NCBI GenBank assembly: GCA_008711295.1
Contig: VUYV01000042.1
Coordinates: 1,071,834-1,135,833 of the forward strand
DNA: 64,000 nucleotides
Source of the DNA: Anarhynchus alexandrinus
Taxonomy: Eukaryota; Chordata; Aves; Charadriiformes; Charadriidae
Reading direction: 5' to 3'
A program made the position numbers and the translations under genes. This document shows positions 25,124 through 38,073 of the stretch, in pieces. Numbering within the stretch: the first letter of the stretch is position 1; each line of letters opens with the position of its first letter. The notes below the pieces were generated by a model. It was not told the origin of the DNA and did no database searches. It saw nothing but the letters and a program-made list of their open reading frames with translations.

Positions 25124-25717
25124 ATGCAAATGCAATATGATACAGACCTAAATTGCAGCATGGCAAACTGTAATTTTCCCAGAACTTCCCCTACATTCAC
25201 TGCACAGAATATCTTCTCCCTTAATGAGCAAACAGTCAACATTTTGTTTTCTTCTCTTTGTTTTCTTAGAGGTTTCATAGCCCATTTACTGTGCACTGTC
25301 CAAACCCCGCTGACTGCAGAATTATGCTTTGATTCGGAAAAAGAATCTTCCCGGGTTCCTTGTATATGCTTGTTTCATAAACATTATTTCATCTCTGTAA
25401 CATTCTCAAGAAAAAAAGGGACATTATCTGCTATAGAAAGTTTGGTGTCAGCAACATTTAATAGACCTAATCATAAACTCTTTCTTTCAGTTCCTGCAGT
25501 CCTGTGCATTGTTATACATGTTCCAACTTCTGACGATGAAAGTTGTACTGATTCTACAGAAAGTAAAGGCATTACTCCTGCAAAGTCAACCCTGGCACAG
25601 GTTCAGCATGTTCATGGAACACATGGTTCAGGAATTTCACAGAAGATGGTTCACATGGACATATTAACCAGTGTTACTACAAAATACACTGGGACAAGAC
25701 ATGAAAATGCACAGTGA
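25124..25717 (+). other. Longest open frame in the window (197 codons), unidentified
   Basis: ATG at 25124 opens a frame to a stop at 25717. A frame this long is uncommon by chance in DNA this AT-rich. The product has no domain, signal peptide or repeat that I recognise. Its first half is rich in F, C, L and S; the second half is more polar (SDDESCTDSTESKG, then T/H/S-rich). Two pyrimidine tracts ending in AG (near 25269 and 25492) lie inside it, so a spliced exon could start at either, but no donor clearly pairs with them. There is no promoter or polyadenylation evidence. It could be a lineage-specific gene, part of an exon, or chance. Confidence 0.15.
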
Positions 25718-26838
25718 TTGTAACTGGGCATTATCTAAGTTTTGACAATATCTTCGCTAGGTAAGGATTGCATACTAATACTGAACATATGTGTACATCC
25801 ATTTTCCTATTATTTTAAAAAACAAACTGAAGAAAAAGGGAACGCCATTACAATACATAATATATTTACTTTTGTCTACATCAGGACTGAAAACTTTAAC
25901 TCTTAGGCTTCTGCTGCTTGAGCTAAATGGCATAACTCAGTGACAGTAGTAGATTATTGGCATTAGTGTGGGCCAATGCAGAAAGAAGCAAGAATGGCTG
26001 AGTCTTTTGCTAGCAGCTGAAGAATAACACGACACAGATAATTTAGGCTCTGGAAAGACAATAACCCCAAGGAGACTACCTTGCCAGCCTTCTGTTCATC
26101 TGGACTTCCTCTATGAATGTATCTGCAACCAGTTCCACTCTTGATTAATTTGGTGCAAAATCCAGCTTCATGTCCCAGCTTTTCTCGGCCTGTTCTAGTT
26201 CTGGTTGTCCTTCCCCACCCAAAATGTCTCTACTCTGACATTGTAGAATTGAAATACAAAATGCAAAATCATTTATTTCAACTTTCTTTTGACAAAAACT
26301 TCACTTAATTAACTCTTGGTGTTAAAATTTGAAAACTTTGGTTTTGGCAAAACTGATTTATTCTGCTTACTTATTTCAGTTCCCAGGTGGATGCTTATTC
26401 AGCTGTGACACCACAAGCTTACTGTATTATGTGGGAGCATTCATAACCTTGAGCAGTACAAATAAGAGGTCTATGTAGTCCTCTGACAAGTATGTCCCTG
26501 TTTAATACAAGTGAATGTCAGGAACTACAGCTTTACATGTTTTCATCTAAGTTGGAATCATGCATTAGTATTTGCAAGAATGTCAGATGTTAGTACAACA
26601 CACAGATGCAGATGACCATTGAAAAATGAGGGTTCAAGTAGTGGGTTAACACATTACATTTTCAAAACCAAGCTATGTCTTCAGGGCTAAAGTGGAATCT
26701 TCATTCAAAATGTGAGTAAAACCCAGTTTATGACAGCTAATGATTACAATACTTAACTATGATATGAGAAATGCAGATCTAAATGCAGATGTGAAACAAG
26801 GTAGGTAGGTATATGTAGATGCCCCAGATCTTGGATGA
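25718..26838. other. Non-coding sequence, nothing recognised
   Basis: It contains neither repeats nor convincing open frames. Confidence 0.55.
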
Positions 26839-27542
26839 TGTCATAGTTTGATGTAAAACAGGACTGATTTTGTTCAGTAACTTTACTTTTTATCTGGGCC
26901 TCTTCTAACTACTGAAATTAACAGCATATTGTACAGACACTGTTCATTCTCAGAGTGATAAGACCTATGTTTACAGTTGATGCCACAGCATGGTGTGCAG
27001 AGAGGCTCTTGCTTATCCTTATTGCTATAACACCCAAAGGCAGCTAACTTGGTTATTTGCCCCGTTGGAGGGTCAGAAGCGGAAAAGCGTAGAGGGGTCC
27101 CACCTGCGGGGAGGAGCAGACAGGACAGGTGACCCAAAACTGACCAACAGGGTATTCCATCCCATCTGCCTCATGCTCAGTATAAAAGCTGAGGGATCAA
27201 AGGGTCAGCTTCTTTCTTCAGTGGCCGGTGTCCAAGGAGGACTCTGTGTGTTCGTCTGCTTTTGATCCTGATCCTGAATCCAGATCTGAAATCCAGTTCC
27301 CGTCCACCACTGAGTCCAGTCTGGGACTTCCCCAGTGCCAGCCGGTGACGTGATTGTCATCCTGGGAGCTTGGTACAGTTTTGTATATGTTTCATTATTT
27401 TATTTTAATTTTATTATTAATATTTCATTAAAGTAGTTTAGTTCCTTCTAAACTCGCGTCTCTCTCCTCTGACTGTTTTTGGAGCGAGGTGGGGGGACCA
27501 TCTGTCGGTCACCCAGTGGCCAGTTTGGCCCAAACCACGACA
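26839..27542 (+). mobile_element. Complete solo LTR, second ERVL-like family, 704 bp
   Basis: It begins TGTCATAGTTTG and ends CAAACCACGACA, giving near-perfect inverted termini (10 of 12). It is flanked by the identical 5-bp duplication GATGA at 26834-26838 and 27543-27547. TATAAAAG lies at 27181-27188 and ATTAAA at 27427-27432. Only the TATA-box region (GACCCAAAACTGACCAACAGGGTATTCCAT, 27131-27160) resembles the other LTRs. The rest, including the 5' half and the TGATCCTGATCCTGAATCC segment (27264-27282), is family-specific. No proviral interior is present, so homologous LTR-LTR recombination is the likely origin. A 5-bp duplication is the usual size for class III (ERVL) integration. Confidence 0.92.
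27181..27188 (+). promoter_or_regulatory. LTR TATA box
   Basis: TATAAAAG sits 246 bp before the LTR ATTAAA. The CTCAG immediately before it is shared with the other LTRs here. Confidence 0.6.
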
Positions 27543-30500
27543 GATGAATACTCTGTTTCTTTTGACGTTTTGTAAAAAACAGCAGTCTTGGGTTTCATTC
27601 AGCCTCACTTCTGTCACTCTTCTACTACTAACCTACATAGCTTCCTCCTTGCACCTCGAAGCCAGCAATTCCCTGCCTGTTTGACCATCCAGATTGTGGA
27701 TGCTTTCACACTGTGGTGCTTTCAAGTATCATTTCTTCTGTGAAGCCTACAAGCACGATAGTTTCAGATAGCCATAGTACAAGGAGAAGGTGGGAACACC
27801 TGTAAGGAGGAACAGTCATTGTTTCTGGTACAACACTAAACAGAAAATAGCAATGACTAATGCTGCCTTTTGTGAACAAAAGGAGGCTTACAGGAATGTC
27901 ATCTTGAACACTTTTGTCCTCTGACAGTGATGTATCGCTAATGAAAGAGTCCCTGTTGTGAGAGAACTTCCTCTGAGTGTGCTGTCAAAGGTCAGTCCCC
28001 TTCAGCTAATGTGCCTGTGGATCTGCATCCATTGCTGGAGTTCTTAAGTTTCAAACTCACAGAGGGAACTTCTTCATCTGTTTTAAACTGGTGTCTCAGT
28101 TTCATCATTAAAGAAACTTGTTCCTCGTTCCCTGCCAGCTGCTGCCATCATTCAGCTAGACCTTTGCCCATGAGAAGCTGTAGAAGAAGGGAAGGGAGCA
28201 TGGTCAGACATAGACCTGATTGATTTTAAATTGGAACATGCTGTTATCTAGTAACTAAGTGGTCTATTAAGGGTGATGTTGTGCTCTGTGGGACAGAAAA
28301 CTATGATGAGAAAAACAAAGTAGCAGAAATTGGAGCAGCAGGAAAATAAATGGGTATTTCTCTCAAGACTCACACACTGGCATTCACTTGCTTAAAATCT
28401 TCCCATGGGTATCACAGGAGTACACACATTCACACATACACATGAATCCTATGTTTTCTGGTTTCAAGGATATCGAACAGTTCAAAGCCAAGTTGCATAA
28501 ACTAATCTTTTCCTTTGTCTGCAAACTTATGCTTCAACAAGAGAATACAAACCACCCAGAGTTAAACAGTTACCCCCTGTGTATTCCTTAGCCCGTGACT
28601 GTATTTCTTAAAATAAAAACATGCCTGGAATGAGAAAAAATGGCTTGAAGAGTAAGCCAGGTGATTTAACTTGTAGAAAATGTATGTTTGGGTGGATTAC
28701 TGAACAAGCAAAAAGTACAAATAGCACAAAGACCAGCTGAAGACATGTCATTTCATTTACAGGGAGGAAAATGCTATTCATTGTAAAGTGACGGTGTTAT
28801 AAGTAAAAACTATCTGTTTCTTTGACGTTTTGATTTGTACTGAAAGGTAGTGGTACTATGCTCTTTTACTCCTAAATAGAAGACTCAGCGTTCCGGTTTT
28901 ATAGAAGAACATATCAGGTCTTCCCTAAAATTCCCCATTCACACTTTGAGGACAGAACAAACCTTTTAAATATTTTCAAGTAAATTCAGCAGTTAGTTCA
29001 CAAATTAGAACAAATTTAAAACTGAAATAAATAGAACCCCTATGCTGTCTGCCTCTTGTCTTTCCTGAGTAGCATTACCTATGAATTAGTAAAATCTGTT
29101 GACTTTTCCACAGAGTTCAAATTATCATTCTTTGCATAAACAGCATTCCTAGAAAGTAGGTTGCAATAGATCTAGCTATTGACATTCATTATATTTAGTG
29201 TCTGTGATCATAGAAAGTACATTTAAAACAAGAACATGGCTGATTCTGAAGTGGTTACCTTTGTGTTGCTACAGAAAATAAATGCAATCAACTGACCTTG
29301 AGGTTTATGTTGCATATAGGTTACTCTTCATGTATTTTTCATACAAAAACATTCTGTTGCTTTTAATGATGCGGAGGAAATTGGTCCCGTATGTTGAAAA
29401 GTTTTATTAGTGGACAACTAACAGAACTGTAGCTGCATTTTAAAGTGCTTGTATCTACACATTAGTTTGGGAAGCATCCCCCCTGGTACTGCATTTCTAA
29501 ACAAAACCAGTGCTGGGGAAATAAAGCAGTAGATGAGACAGCCTTTATTATTACATAAGGGAATCATACATGCCTTTAAAAATCAAATAACAGGACAGGA
29601 GAAGATACTGTAATGTCTGTGATGTTGTTATGCTGTGACACCATAACAACGAAGAGCTAAGGTCAAATCAGGGTCTTGATTGTACATATCTGTCTTAAGA
29701 TGTCGGGGCTTTCTTTAAACTTCAAATCATTAATTTCCTAGGTTTAAGTATTCCTTTTCCAATTATTGCACCTTGTATGGAAATGTTTTGCCATTAAGAT
29801 ACTAATTCCTGCTTTTATTCTCAACTCCATTTTTAAACCATTTTGCTTTGTTCTGTTTTTTCTTGCAGTATTAGGCTCTGAAACTTAACTACAACAATCA
29901 ATTCTTTAATAACTTCAGTAATGTCCATATGAGGTGTTCCTCTGGGCTTGATCTGGGCATATAACCCATAACAGAGATTTTTCTTTAGTATATTATGTTT
30001 TAGTTTATGTAGTAGTTTATATGATAACTGTCCAATCTGGTATAAGGAGCTCAGAGATTTAGTAGTGCTATCAGTATAAAGGGCTGAAAAGCCCAAGATA
30101 TGTGGCACTTCTGTAAGCACAAAGTTTTAAGATGTCAGTATGTCAGTATTTTCAGACTATGTGGGGATTAGTTTTGCTCATCTGGAGGATCATACATAGG
30201 TGACTTGTGTGTATGACACTGCTTTCCTTTGGAAGGAAGAATAAGATAAGGTTTTATTTATAGGTTCTGCATTGTATAACTTGGAAGTAACAACCAACAA
30301 CTAAATTAATTTTTTTAACTAAAACTGTGGAACCTTTTGAGGAAGAAAGGTCTGATTTTTGTCTCTGCCATTGCTACACAATTATGAGCAGTTATAATGC
30401 GCACAAGTATACCCAGAGTTTTACTGAAATGTCTATTTTATGCACATAATGGATTTTAGGGACAAAGAACCAAGCCGTACGCAAGTGTGTGTGCACATAT

Positions 30501-33272
30501 GCACATTTGCATGGGTCTGTAATCCCTAAAAAATTCATTTTCCTTGACATAAACCACAAATTTTAAACAAATGAAATTGATATGGATAATGACACCAGCC
30601 AGTATCATTAGTATTGCCTATGTTCTACTTCGCCATAGCAATTCAGAAAGAGAGAGATATAAAAAAGCAAAGCTTAATTTCATAGATAGAACATTTTTAT
30701 TCGGAGAGCTTAGTTTAGAAAATGATGTAGTACATTGTTGAAGGATAATACCAATTAACTTTTAAAAAAAATCTTCATTATGTGAAAATAGAAAGAGTAA
30801 ATATAATATATTTACAAGGACCTACGTAACTCAAAAATTTCAAAAGAATACTGACACTGTTTACACAACTGAATTCTTTAACTCAAAGGTGGTGGAAAAT
30901 TGGCCACACATAAACAAAGAAACAAGTAATTTACTGTTCAGAGGTTGTGCGATTTTTGTAATAGGCTGTAATATTTTTTTCTGCATACGTATGTCCTTGA
31001 AAATGCCAAAAATTTTCAGGTAACTATCTTACAAAGGATGATTAGATATTATAAAGCCTGTAGACATGTCTGAGGCTACAGACGGATGGAAATCCATTGC
31101 AGACATGAAAATGGCTGTGTCCGCTATTCAAAGTACAGGTCTATTCAGTGCTGTACTTCATCTTCAAAATATTGTGTAAACACATCCTTTACCCGCAGAT
31201 GCATAACAAAAACAACAACAACAATTTGTTAAGAAATGGTGAGCTTTTTTATCGCTTCTTAAAATGTGATGGATCCTTTATACTCCCAGAAACTGAGCCG
31301 ATATATTTAAGAGAAACATTTTCAGTTCTTGTAAGCTTAAAATCAGACGAAGCAGCTTTGTTTGGCTTGTGGCTTTATGTAAGTCATACTCTCCTTCTGC
31401 TCAACCTGGTGCTCTGCTCTTGTGAGCCAGCGGGGCATTCAAACATGCGAACCATGCACACAGCAGACTTCAATAGCAAGCACTGGACAGCAGCTATTTT
31501 GAAAGGGAAAAGACTGGCTTCTGACAGTTTCTGTGACCTATTAACAGTTTATTTAGCTTTTATTTCTGGGTAATTGTTTCCAGGTGAAGCAAGAAAAATA
31601 TTTAAAAAAATAAGCAAGGAGCAATTGCAGATACTGAGGTGGACAGCAAAGCTCTACCTTTCTGGTTTCCCCCTGTTTTGTATTTATCTTGTATCTTTAT
31701 TGGAATAAAAGGAGCATAGAGGACAGTAGCTCTTGAGGAAGTGTAGACATTACCTGCTTTTTCACAGTTTGTTTAAAGGGCACAGCCAGCAGAACTGGGA
31801 ACGGTTTCAAAGGAAGCAGTCAGCTGGGAAAGGGCATGGGGTGATTATAGATAGATCTCTGCCATTATTTCTGTTCTCTCTGGTTTTACTTACATGGAAA
31901 CGAGAAAAAGGAGGTCTCCTAAAGCTTGAGTGATCCCAAACAATTTCAGGCATGAGAAGGAGTAATTCAGCCATACAGAGATCTGATTTTGATTGATTTA
32001 ATGACTCCAACATGAAGAGCATGCTATAAAAATATAGTTTCTCAGGTATCCTTCATAATGTTGAGCCATATACTGATGGTATTTTGATTTCTGAAGAATC
32101 TCATTCACTCTGCAAGGTTTTATCATTAGTCTTCTCTTAGGACTCAAAATTTTGTGTTTGCAAAGTGTTTTCATTCAGACATCATATTATAATGTATTAC
32201 ACTGTCAAGCTGTGGTGAATCAAGCCAAACCTTATGACAGCCAAAAGTCTCAAAGCTCCCTCTTCTACATCGGGTTGAGAGATAGGATGGATTTTCTATT
32301 GTGGACATGCAAATTAACATGTTGTACCTCCAAGGCTGTGAACACCCTTCAGACTTGTCTTGAGAGCACCATGAGGTACTGCCTTACCTTTCCCTTCTCA
32401 TCTGCACTAAAGGCTTTTAAATACAACCTTAGCAGCGTGCTGAACCCAGACTAGCAGGCATAACTGGGTTTTTTTCCACAAAGAGCAATATGTGTCTTTG
32501 ACAAGGCGATCAGTAGACTTGGAGGATTGTTGGGCAACTTTCTATTTTTCAGAGATCTGTGCACTCATTTCACTTGTAATTTCACATGTAATTTAATTTT
32601 TATATATACTATAAAACACCTAGGCCCCAATCCATTTCCCTGCCTTTAAAAGTACCTCAATGATTTATTTAGGAGTTAAATCCTTCCCTTGGAATTGTAA
32701 AGAATCATAAATATAATTCTAATCTGAACAAATATCCACTTTGTCATCTCATGTGAGCCTGGGGTGAAATTCACAAGAAATATATATAGATAACAGAATT
32801 ATAATTCAGTGCAAAACATATTTCTCAATACTACTTTCCTCAAATTTCTGCTGCACATAGATCTCTGAGCATGTCTCTATTAAAGAGTTACACCAACCTA
32901 ACAAAATCTATTCAGGAACTGATCTAGTTAAATTAGTAGAAACCTTATAATTAGATTTAAGCAGTCATATGTAGAATTAAATCAATTTCAGCAACAGTTA
33001 GGTCGAACAAGTAAATTATCAAATTATGCTGATCCATGGGTTAGTGTACCAACAGTGGGGTTTGCATTGGTTTCACTTGATAAATATAAAATCTATCTAG
33101 TAAAGTTTAGAAATTCTTTGGAAAATATCTAAACTAAAGTTTGTGTAAATGTTATCCTTTAACATGGGAAAGACACAGAACAGGTCCTCTGTTTGGCTTC
33201 ATATTTTCAATAAAGCTCAAACTTTGTTACAGAATTTGTATTTTGTTTGGCACTTTGTAGGGTCATACACAC
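27543..33272. other. AT-rich non-coding sequence, 5.7 kb free of recognised repeats
   Basis: I recognise no CR1 or LTR. The 141-codon plus-strand frame at 31148-31573 and the 95-codon minus-strand frame at 29833-30120 have no known domain. The latter follows a fair minus-strand acceptor (TTTGTGCTTACAG near 30119) but has no convincing donor. Confidence 0.5.
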
Positions 33273-33371
33273 CTGTATAAAATTACTCTCTCCAGTACTT
33301 TTAATCCTACTTTGGACAAGTGCAAAGCAGGTCAAGGCACTGGGAAAACGGACTGCTGATATGTCAGAAAC
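33273..33371 (-). other. Possible minus-strand coding exon of 99 bp, unidentified
   Basis: On the minus strand, TTTCTTTTTTATCTTCAG is a textbook pyrimidine tract plus acceptor. It is followed by exactly 33 in-frame codons starting VSDISAVRFPSALTCFALVQ and ending NFIQ, then CAG|GTGTGTATG, an acceptable donor. Both boundaries are phase 0. The frame stays open beyond both edges (95 codons in total). The splice geometry is the best in the window. The encoded peptide matches no protein I recognise, and short chance exons of this quality do occur in tens of kilobases. If real, it belongs to a minus-strand gene with very large introns. Confidence 0.28.
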
Positions 33372-34379
33372 CTGAAGATAAAAAAGAAAGTGGTGACTTT
33401 CTTCTTTTATCATGGTAACAGAATGTTTGACCCTGGTATTTTGGGTTCTCGTGGAATAAAAAGGTTTTGGCTGCCTTAAGCTTACAGTGAACAAACTCTA
33501 AATAATAGAAAATTCATGCAGACATTACAATGTCTAAGGAATTAAGGGAAAATTATGAAAACAAGTTATGTCTTGAATATCTAAAGTAAGAGTCCTTGAC
33601 CTACTATTTGACATAAACATTTTGTTCTATTGGAAACTACAAGTAAAGCTTCTGCTTCAAGCATAATTGAAAGTATTACGTTGGTCCATATGAGCCAGCA
33701 CCACATCTTCCAGAAAAAAAAAAAATCTTATGCTTCAAGCAACTGAGGAGGAGAAAAAGGAAATTTACTGCAAATCGCCTAAGGGCTTAAATCGACATAA
33801 AAGAAGAATGATAGCACTTGACCTTCCATTTTCTATCGAGGAAAGGCAATGATTTTGTAAATCGTCCAGACTCTGTTGAGAAGTGTTACCAAATCACTGT
33901 CAGAACATGTTTTCCAGTCCTGGATGTGCCAAACGTACAGGCAATTCTTAAGCAAGTAAAGTAGCCCTTCCCCAGTTTTGTGGACTGGTTAAAACCAGGA
34001 AATCTTCAGAATCATATTTCCCTGTGAATTGTTTTCCTTCATCTCTCCATTAGATATGCCTTCTGCCAGAGATTTGTTTCAATTTTCATGAAAAGTAAAT
34101 TCCACTCCTTTGGTAATCTGCCAAATATTTATCAGTTTGGCATACATGAAGTCAAAAAACAGCATGTGAAACAGTTTTTTTTAGTCAACTCCAAAACCTA
34201 CAGGAATGAAAGGCACAACGGAGGCACCAAAATCACACATATTTATACATTAACCTAGTTTCTAACTATCTGAATTTATTTTAATTGACAAACCCTTAAA
34301 TTAATTTTCCTCAAGTTGATCTGTTTTGCCCATGATGGTAAAACAGAGAGCATTCTGTGTAAATGCTATTTGGCATTCT
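33372..34379. other. AT-rich non-coding sequence
   Basis: Nothing is recognised apart from an A-run near 33.71-33.72 kb. Confidence 0.55.
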
Positions 34380-34502
34380 CTCTGTTTTTATCTTGATTCA
34401 TGGAGCTTTTCCACCTTATTTTCTCCCCCTGTCTTTTGAGGAAGGGGAGTGAGAGAGCATCTGGGCAGGCTTCTGGCAGCCAGCCAATGTCAACCCACCA
34501 CA
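34380..34502 (+). mobile_element. 3' stub of an ERVL-like LTR
   Basis: From about 34380 the sequence follows the last 130 bp of the 40.7-kb LTR: TTTTTATCTTGATTCATGGA, then TTTTCCACCTTATTTTCTCC, the AGGAAGGGGAGTGAGAGAGC segment, and the end GTCAACCCACCACA at 34502. The LTR promoter and 5' half are missing and the sequence to the left shows no LTR similarity. A deletion has removed most of the element. Confidence 0.85.
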
Positions 34503-37500
34503 GACAAGAACTGCAACTTCTGCAGTTGTTTTTCTTGTTTCAGCATAATAGTATTTAAAAATCTGGAGTGACCACATTTAAAAATATTCTAATAATAGAA
34601 TTCTTAACAAATATATAAGTAAAGAGAGAAATCCAGCAGACCTTACCGTTCCTTTAGTAACTCAGACCACCCCCTCAACCAAAATCCTAGGAGGTAAAAA
34701 TCTCTTTTTTAGAAGAGATCAGACTGTGCAGTGTTTTGTATTAATCATTTAAACATTTTGAGTCTATATTTTTTATTTCAGTAACGTGCTTCAAAAGATA
34801 CTACTGTCTGTCCTGTCCAGAGGCTATACTCTTCTTGTACTTATTTAATGTGTTTAATCTACATTGAGATTAATATTATGCATACATATCCTTGGGGTCT
34901 CTCATTGAGTTCCTCCCTGACTAACTTTCTAAGCTAGAAGATTATTTTCTCTGGAAAGCTTTGATTTTTGATACTGCAGAACCTTGTCACAGCAGCTAAT
35001 TGGTGTATTAGTTTAACACAGTGAACTCTACAGGCTAGACTCCTCTGTAAGATATAAATTGGAAGCAGGAAGAAACAATTCATCAAGGCTGTATGCTAAA
35101 CTATTGATTGCTGGCTTCATACTGTACAGTGATTCTATTACTGTACTAAAACGAATAATGGAATTTTAAAGAAATCCCATTCAGGTTTTTCATAAAGATA
35201 TGCTTCAATCATCAGAAAAGGACAACTTCTTGACTCTTTTACTCACCTTTTTGTTCAGAATAGCCTCTCATTCAATTTTGCTACTCATGACAGCTGCATC
35301 TACAACAGAGCGAAGTCAGAAAAGGTTTTGCAAGAGTTTGAGTGCAGAAAGAGTGAGTAAAATGTTACCATGAGAAACTGTGGAAGATGCTGAACATCAA
35401 TCTGCAGCATCCTAAAGGGCTTTGATACAGTGGGGGATTACCTGACATGTTGATTTTACCACAGAGCTGTGCTGAGCGGTAAGTAGAAAAGTACTGAGGT
35501 TTGTACTCAGTAGTTGAGTTCCATGATTTCCCATAGAAAAAAAAAAAAAAGGTGGTGTAGCCTTTGTAGTTAACACAGTATGAGGATTTATTAAATTAGT
35601 GAGCCAACTTTACTGTTTTTGTTCAAACTGTGGGATGACACAAAAAACATCTCCCTACATTTTTGCAGGATAAGTTGTCTAAGGAGGAGGGAATGATGCA
35701 AAAGATAGTGGTGAAGTTGTTAAATAATTTTCTTTACTGTTTCAAGTTAATACATATTATGTATCAACATATACATAAAGATATAATTTAATATTTGAAG
35801 TTGTTATTATTATAATACAATCCACAAAAGACCTTTAATATATATTTTACAGGAATGGAATCAACACTTATAGATCGGGAGCTAGAGCATCTGAGTGCCT
35901 TATGCTTTAGTGCTTAGTTTCACAATATGTAATTTTTAAATTTTTGTAAAAACATGAGTCTTAAAACCACTTCAGTAAAAGCAATTCTAATCATAGTTGC
36001 AGAAAGTAGCATTCTGAGCAGAAGATAGACTTGGCTAGGCCATTAATGATGCAGAAAAAAATCTCAGACATGTTGAAATATAAAGCTTAGAATCTTTTAT
36101 TGAAGAGAGGGATCTGATTTATCATTTATCAAAAAAGGAAAAGAAGCACGAATTGGCTGAAAGTGCCATTGTTTGTTTTGTTGTTTTTTTTTTCTTTTTT
36201 TTCCAGTAACTCATGCAGGCTGTGAAAGATCTATTTGCCTCACATAGAGGTTTAGATCTGTGTCACACCTGAAAACTTGTGATGGAAAAAAAAAAAAAAA
36301 AAAGAAAAAAAAAGGCATGTATGGCCACTGTATTTTGCATAGAACTCACTTTTGCAATTTTTTTCTCTGTGTGCATTGAGCACTAGATTAGAGGTCTCAA
36401 GTGGAGACAGCTGGTCTGAGGTCCTTTCTCTGTTGACAGGTAGGATCAATTCTGACCTGTTTTTTCTCAGCAAAAGGCATGTTGTGTTGCAAACGCAGCG
36501 AAGGAAAACTTAGGGTAATTAGGGAGCTGGAATAAGGACCCTGACAAAGCAAGGTACCCCTTTGTGGAAGCAACTGCTGTTTCATGTTTTCACATGTGAA
36601 ATGTCAGCAGAAAATAGCCATAATTAACAGTATTCAATTACTTGATGTTCAAATGAAAAGATATTTACATAAAAAAAGTCTTCAAACAGGTAAACTGTTT
36701 AAGGTTATACAGAGAGAGATTTTAATATCATATCATCATAAAATTATTTCATTTTTGTGTTATATTGCTATGAAAGGTTACAATTAAGTGCATGGACAAG
36801 AGATGCTTTGGATAACTTTCCAAGAACTGATTAGGTTGGAGATACCGTATTAAGTTTCAAGTCATCTTTGTGAGTTCCATAAAATTTCCATAAAATCCCC
36901 GGTCTCCTCAAGCTATTTCACAATCAAAACGGGTTGAATTGCTATTAAAATTCCAAAGATCTGCTTTTTTGGCTGAGCTAAATCAGCAGGTCCAGTGAAA
37001 AGTGTGAACAACAGATTTCTATAGATGTGCACCATCTAAAAATATTTGAATCCATATCTTTATCTTTACTGACAAGAATTAGAGAAGTTTTGGTAGTAAA
37101 GAAGATTGACCTGTATGGGAAATGGTTTTTTCTAGGCCACATACTAAACATACATCATTTGAAATGATTTCTTTCCAAGCAATTTATCAAACAAGAATTA
37201 TTCAAATAAATTATTTGGATAAAATTTTCAAATACTGAATAAATTAGAGAAAAATCATAGTCTGCTCATGGAAAATTCATGCATAGAAGAGAGTAAAATT
37301 CATCAAATAAATTGCTATCCATGAATTAATTGCTTGGCTCAAGACCTAAGTAATATTTAAGCTCTGTAACCAGAGTACTGAACAGTGCAGCTGAAAAAAA
37401 ATAAAATTTGCATCAAATAAATACTCAACATCTTTCTCACTTGAAAATGGAAATAAGTTCTATTTCCTGAGTGCTTAAAAACAAATACATTTGGGGAAGT

Positions 37501-38073
37501 CTAATAATAGATTACTGAGCTCATCCAAACTATTCTATTTCAATATTCTGTTCCCTCAGAGATACTGTTTGATTTTCTTGAATAAATCTTATTTGGGATA
37601 GATGGGTCTTTTCCTCAATGTTCATCTTCCCCAATTTCATTTCTGTCCCTTTATTCTGAGCCAGATGTAGTCAGCAGAAAATAGTACCTGGAGTTGAAGT
37701 CATTGGCAAAGTTAAAGATTTTATGTGCCTGAATTAAATCTTAACATCTCATTCTGCAGGCAGTATTAGTCTAGTTTGCTAGTCTGATCTTGTAACTTCT
37801 TTTTATTATTCTCGAGTAAACTTATTCTTTCTCTGGTTTCTAATTTATTTATTTTCTTTCTGAGCCAGATTAAATGCAGTTTTCTGAAGTATAATTTAAA
37901 GGCAGGAAGACCTAAGAGTTAAGAGGCAAAAGCACAGTCACCTCTGTGACAGGCTAAATGGCTGGAAGCATACGTGATTGTAATGATTGAAAACCAAAAA
38001 TGAATAGCTGATTAAGGGTTCAAACAAATAAAATAAAGCTATTCTCCTTTCTGAGAAAGAATAAATTGTTTTC
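34503..38073. other. AT-rich non-coding sequence
   Basis: It contains homopolymers at 35537-35550 (A14), 36170-36204 (G/T to T-run) and 36286-36313 (A18GA9), and a CATTGACTTCA-like scrap at 37688-37713. No gene is recognised. Confidence 0.5.
36286..36313 (+). repeat. A18-G-A9 tract
   Basis: This is the longest A-rich tract in the window. A T-rich tract of opposite sense ends 82 bp earlier (36170-36204). The unique sequence between them is not a SINE or gene copy that I recognise. Confidence 0.9.

Noticed and set aside
26883..27265. Frames of 84 and 91 codons on both strands
   Set aside because: They lie inside the solo LTR defined by GATGA duplications and carry no protein similarity.
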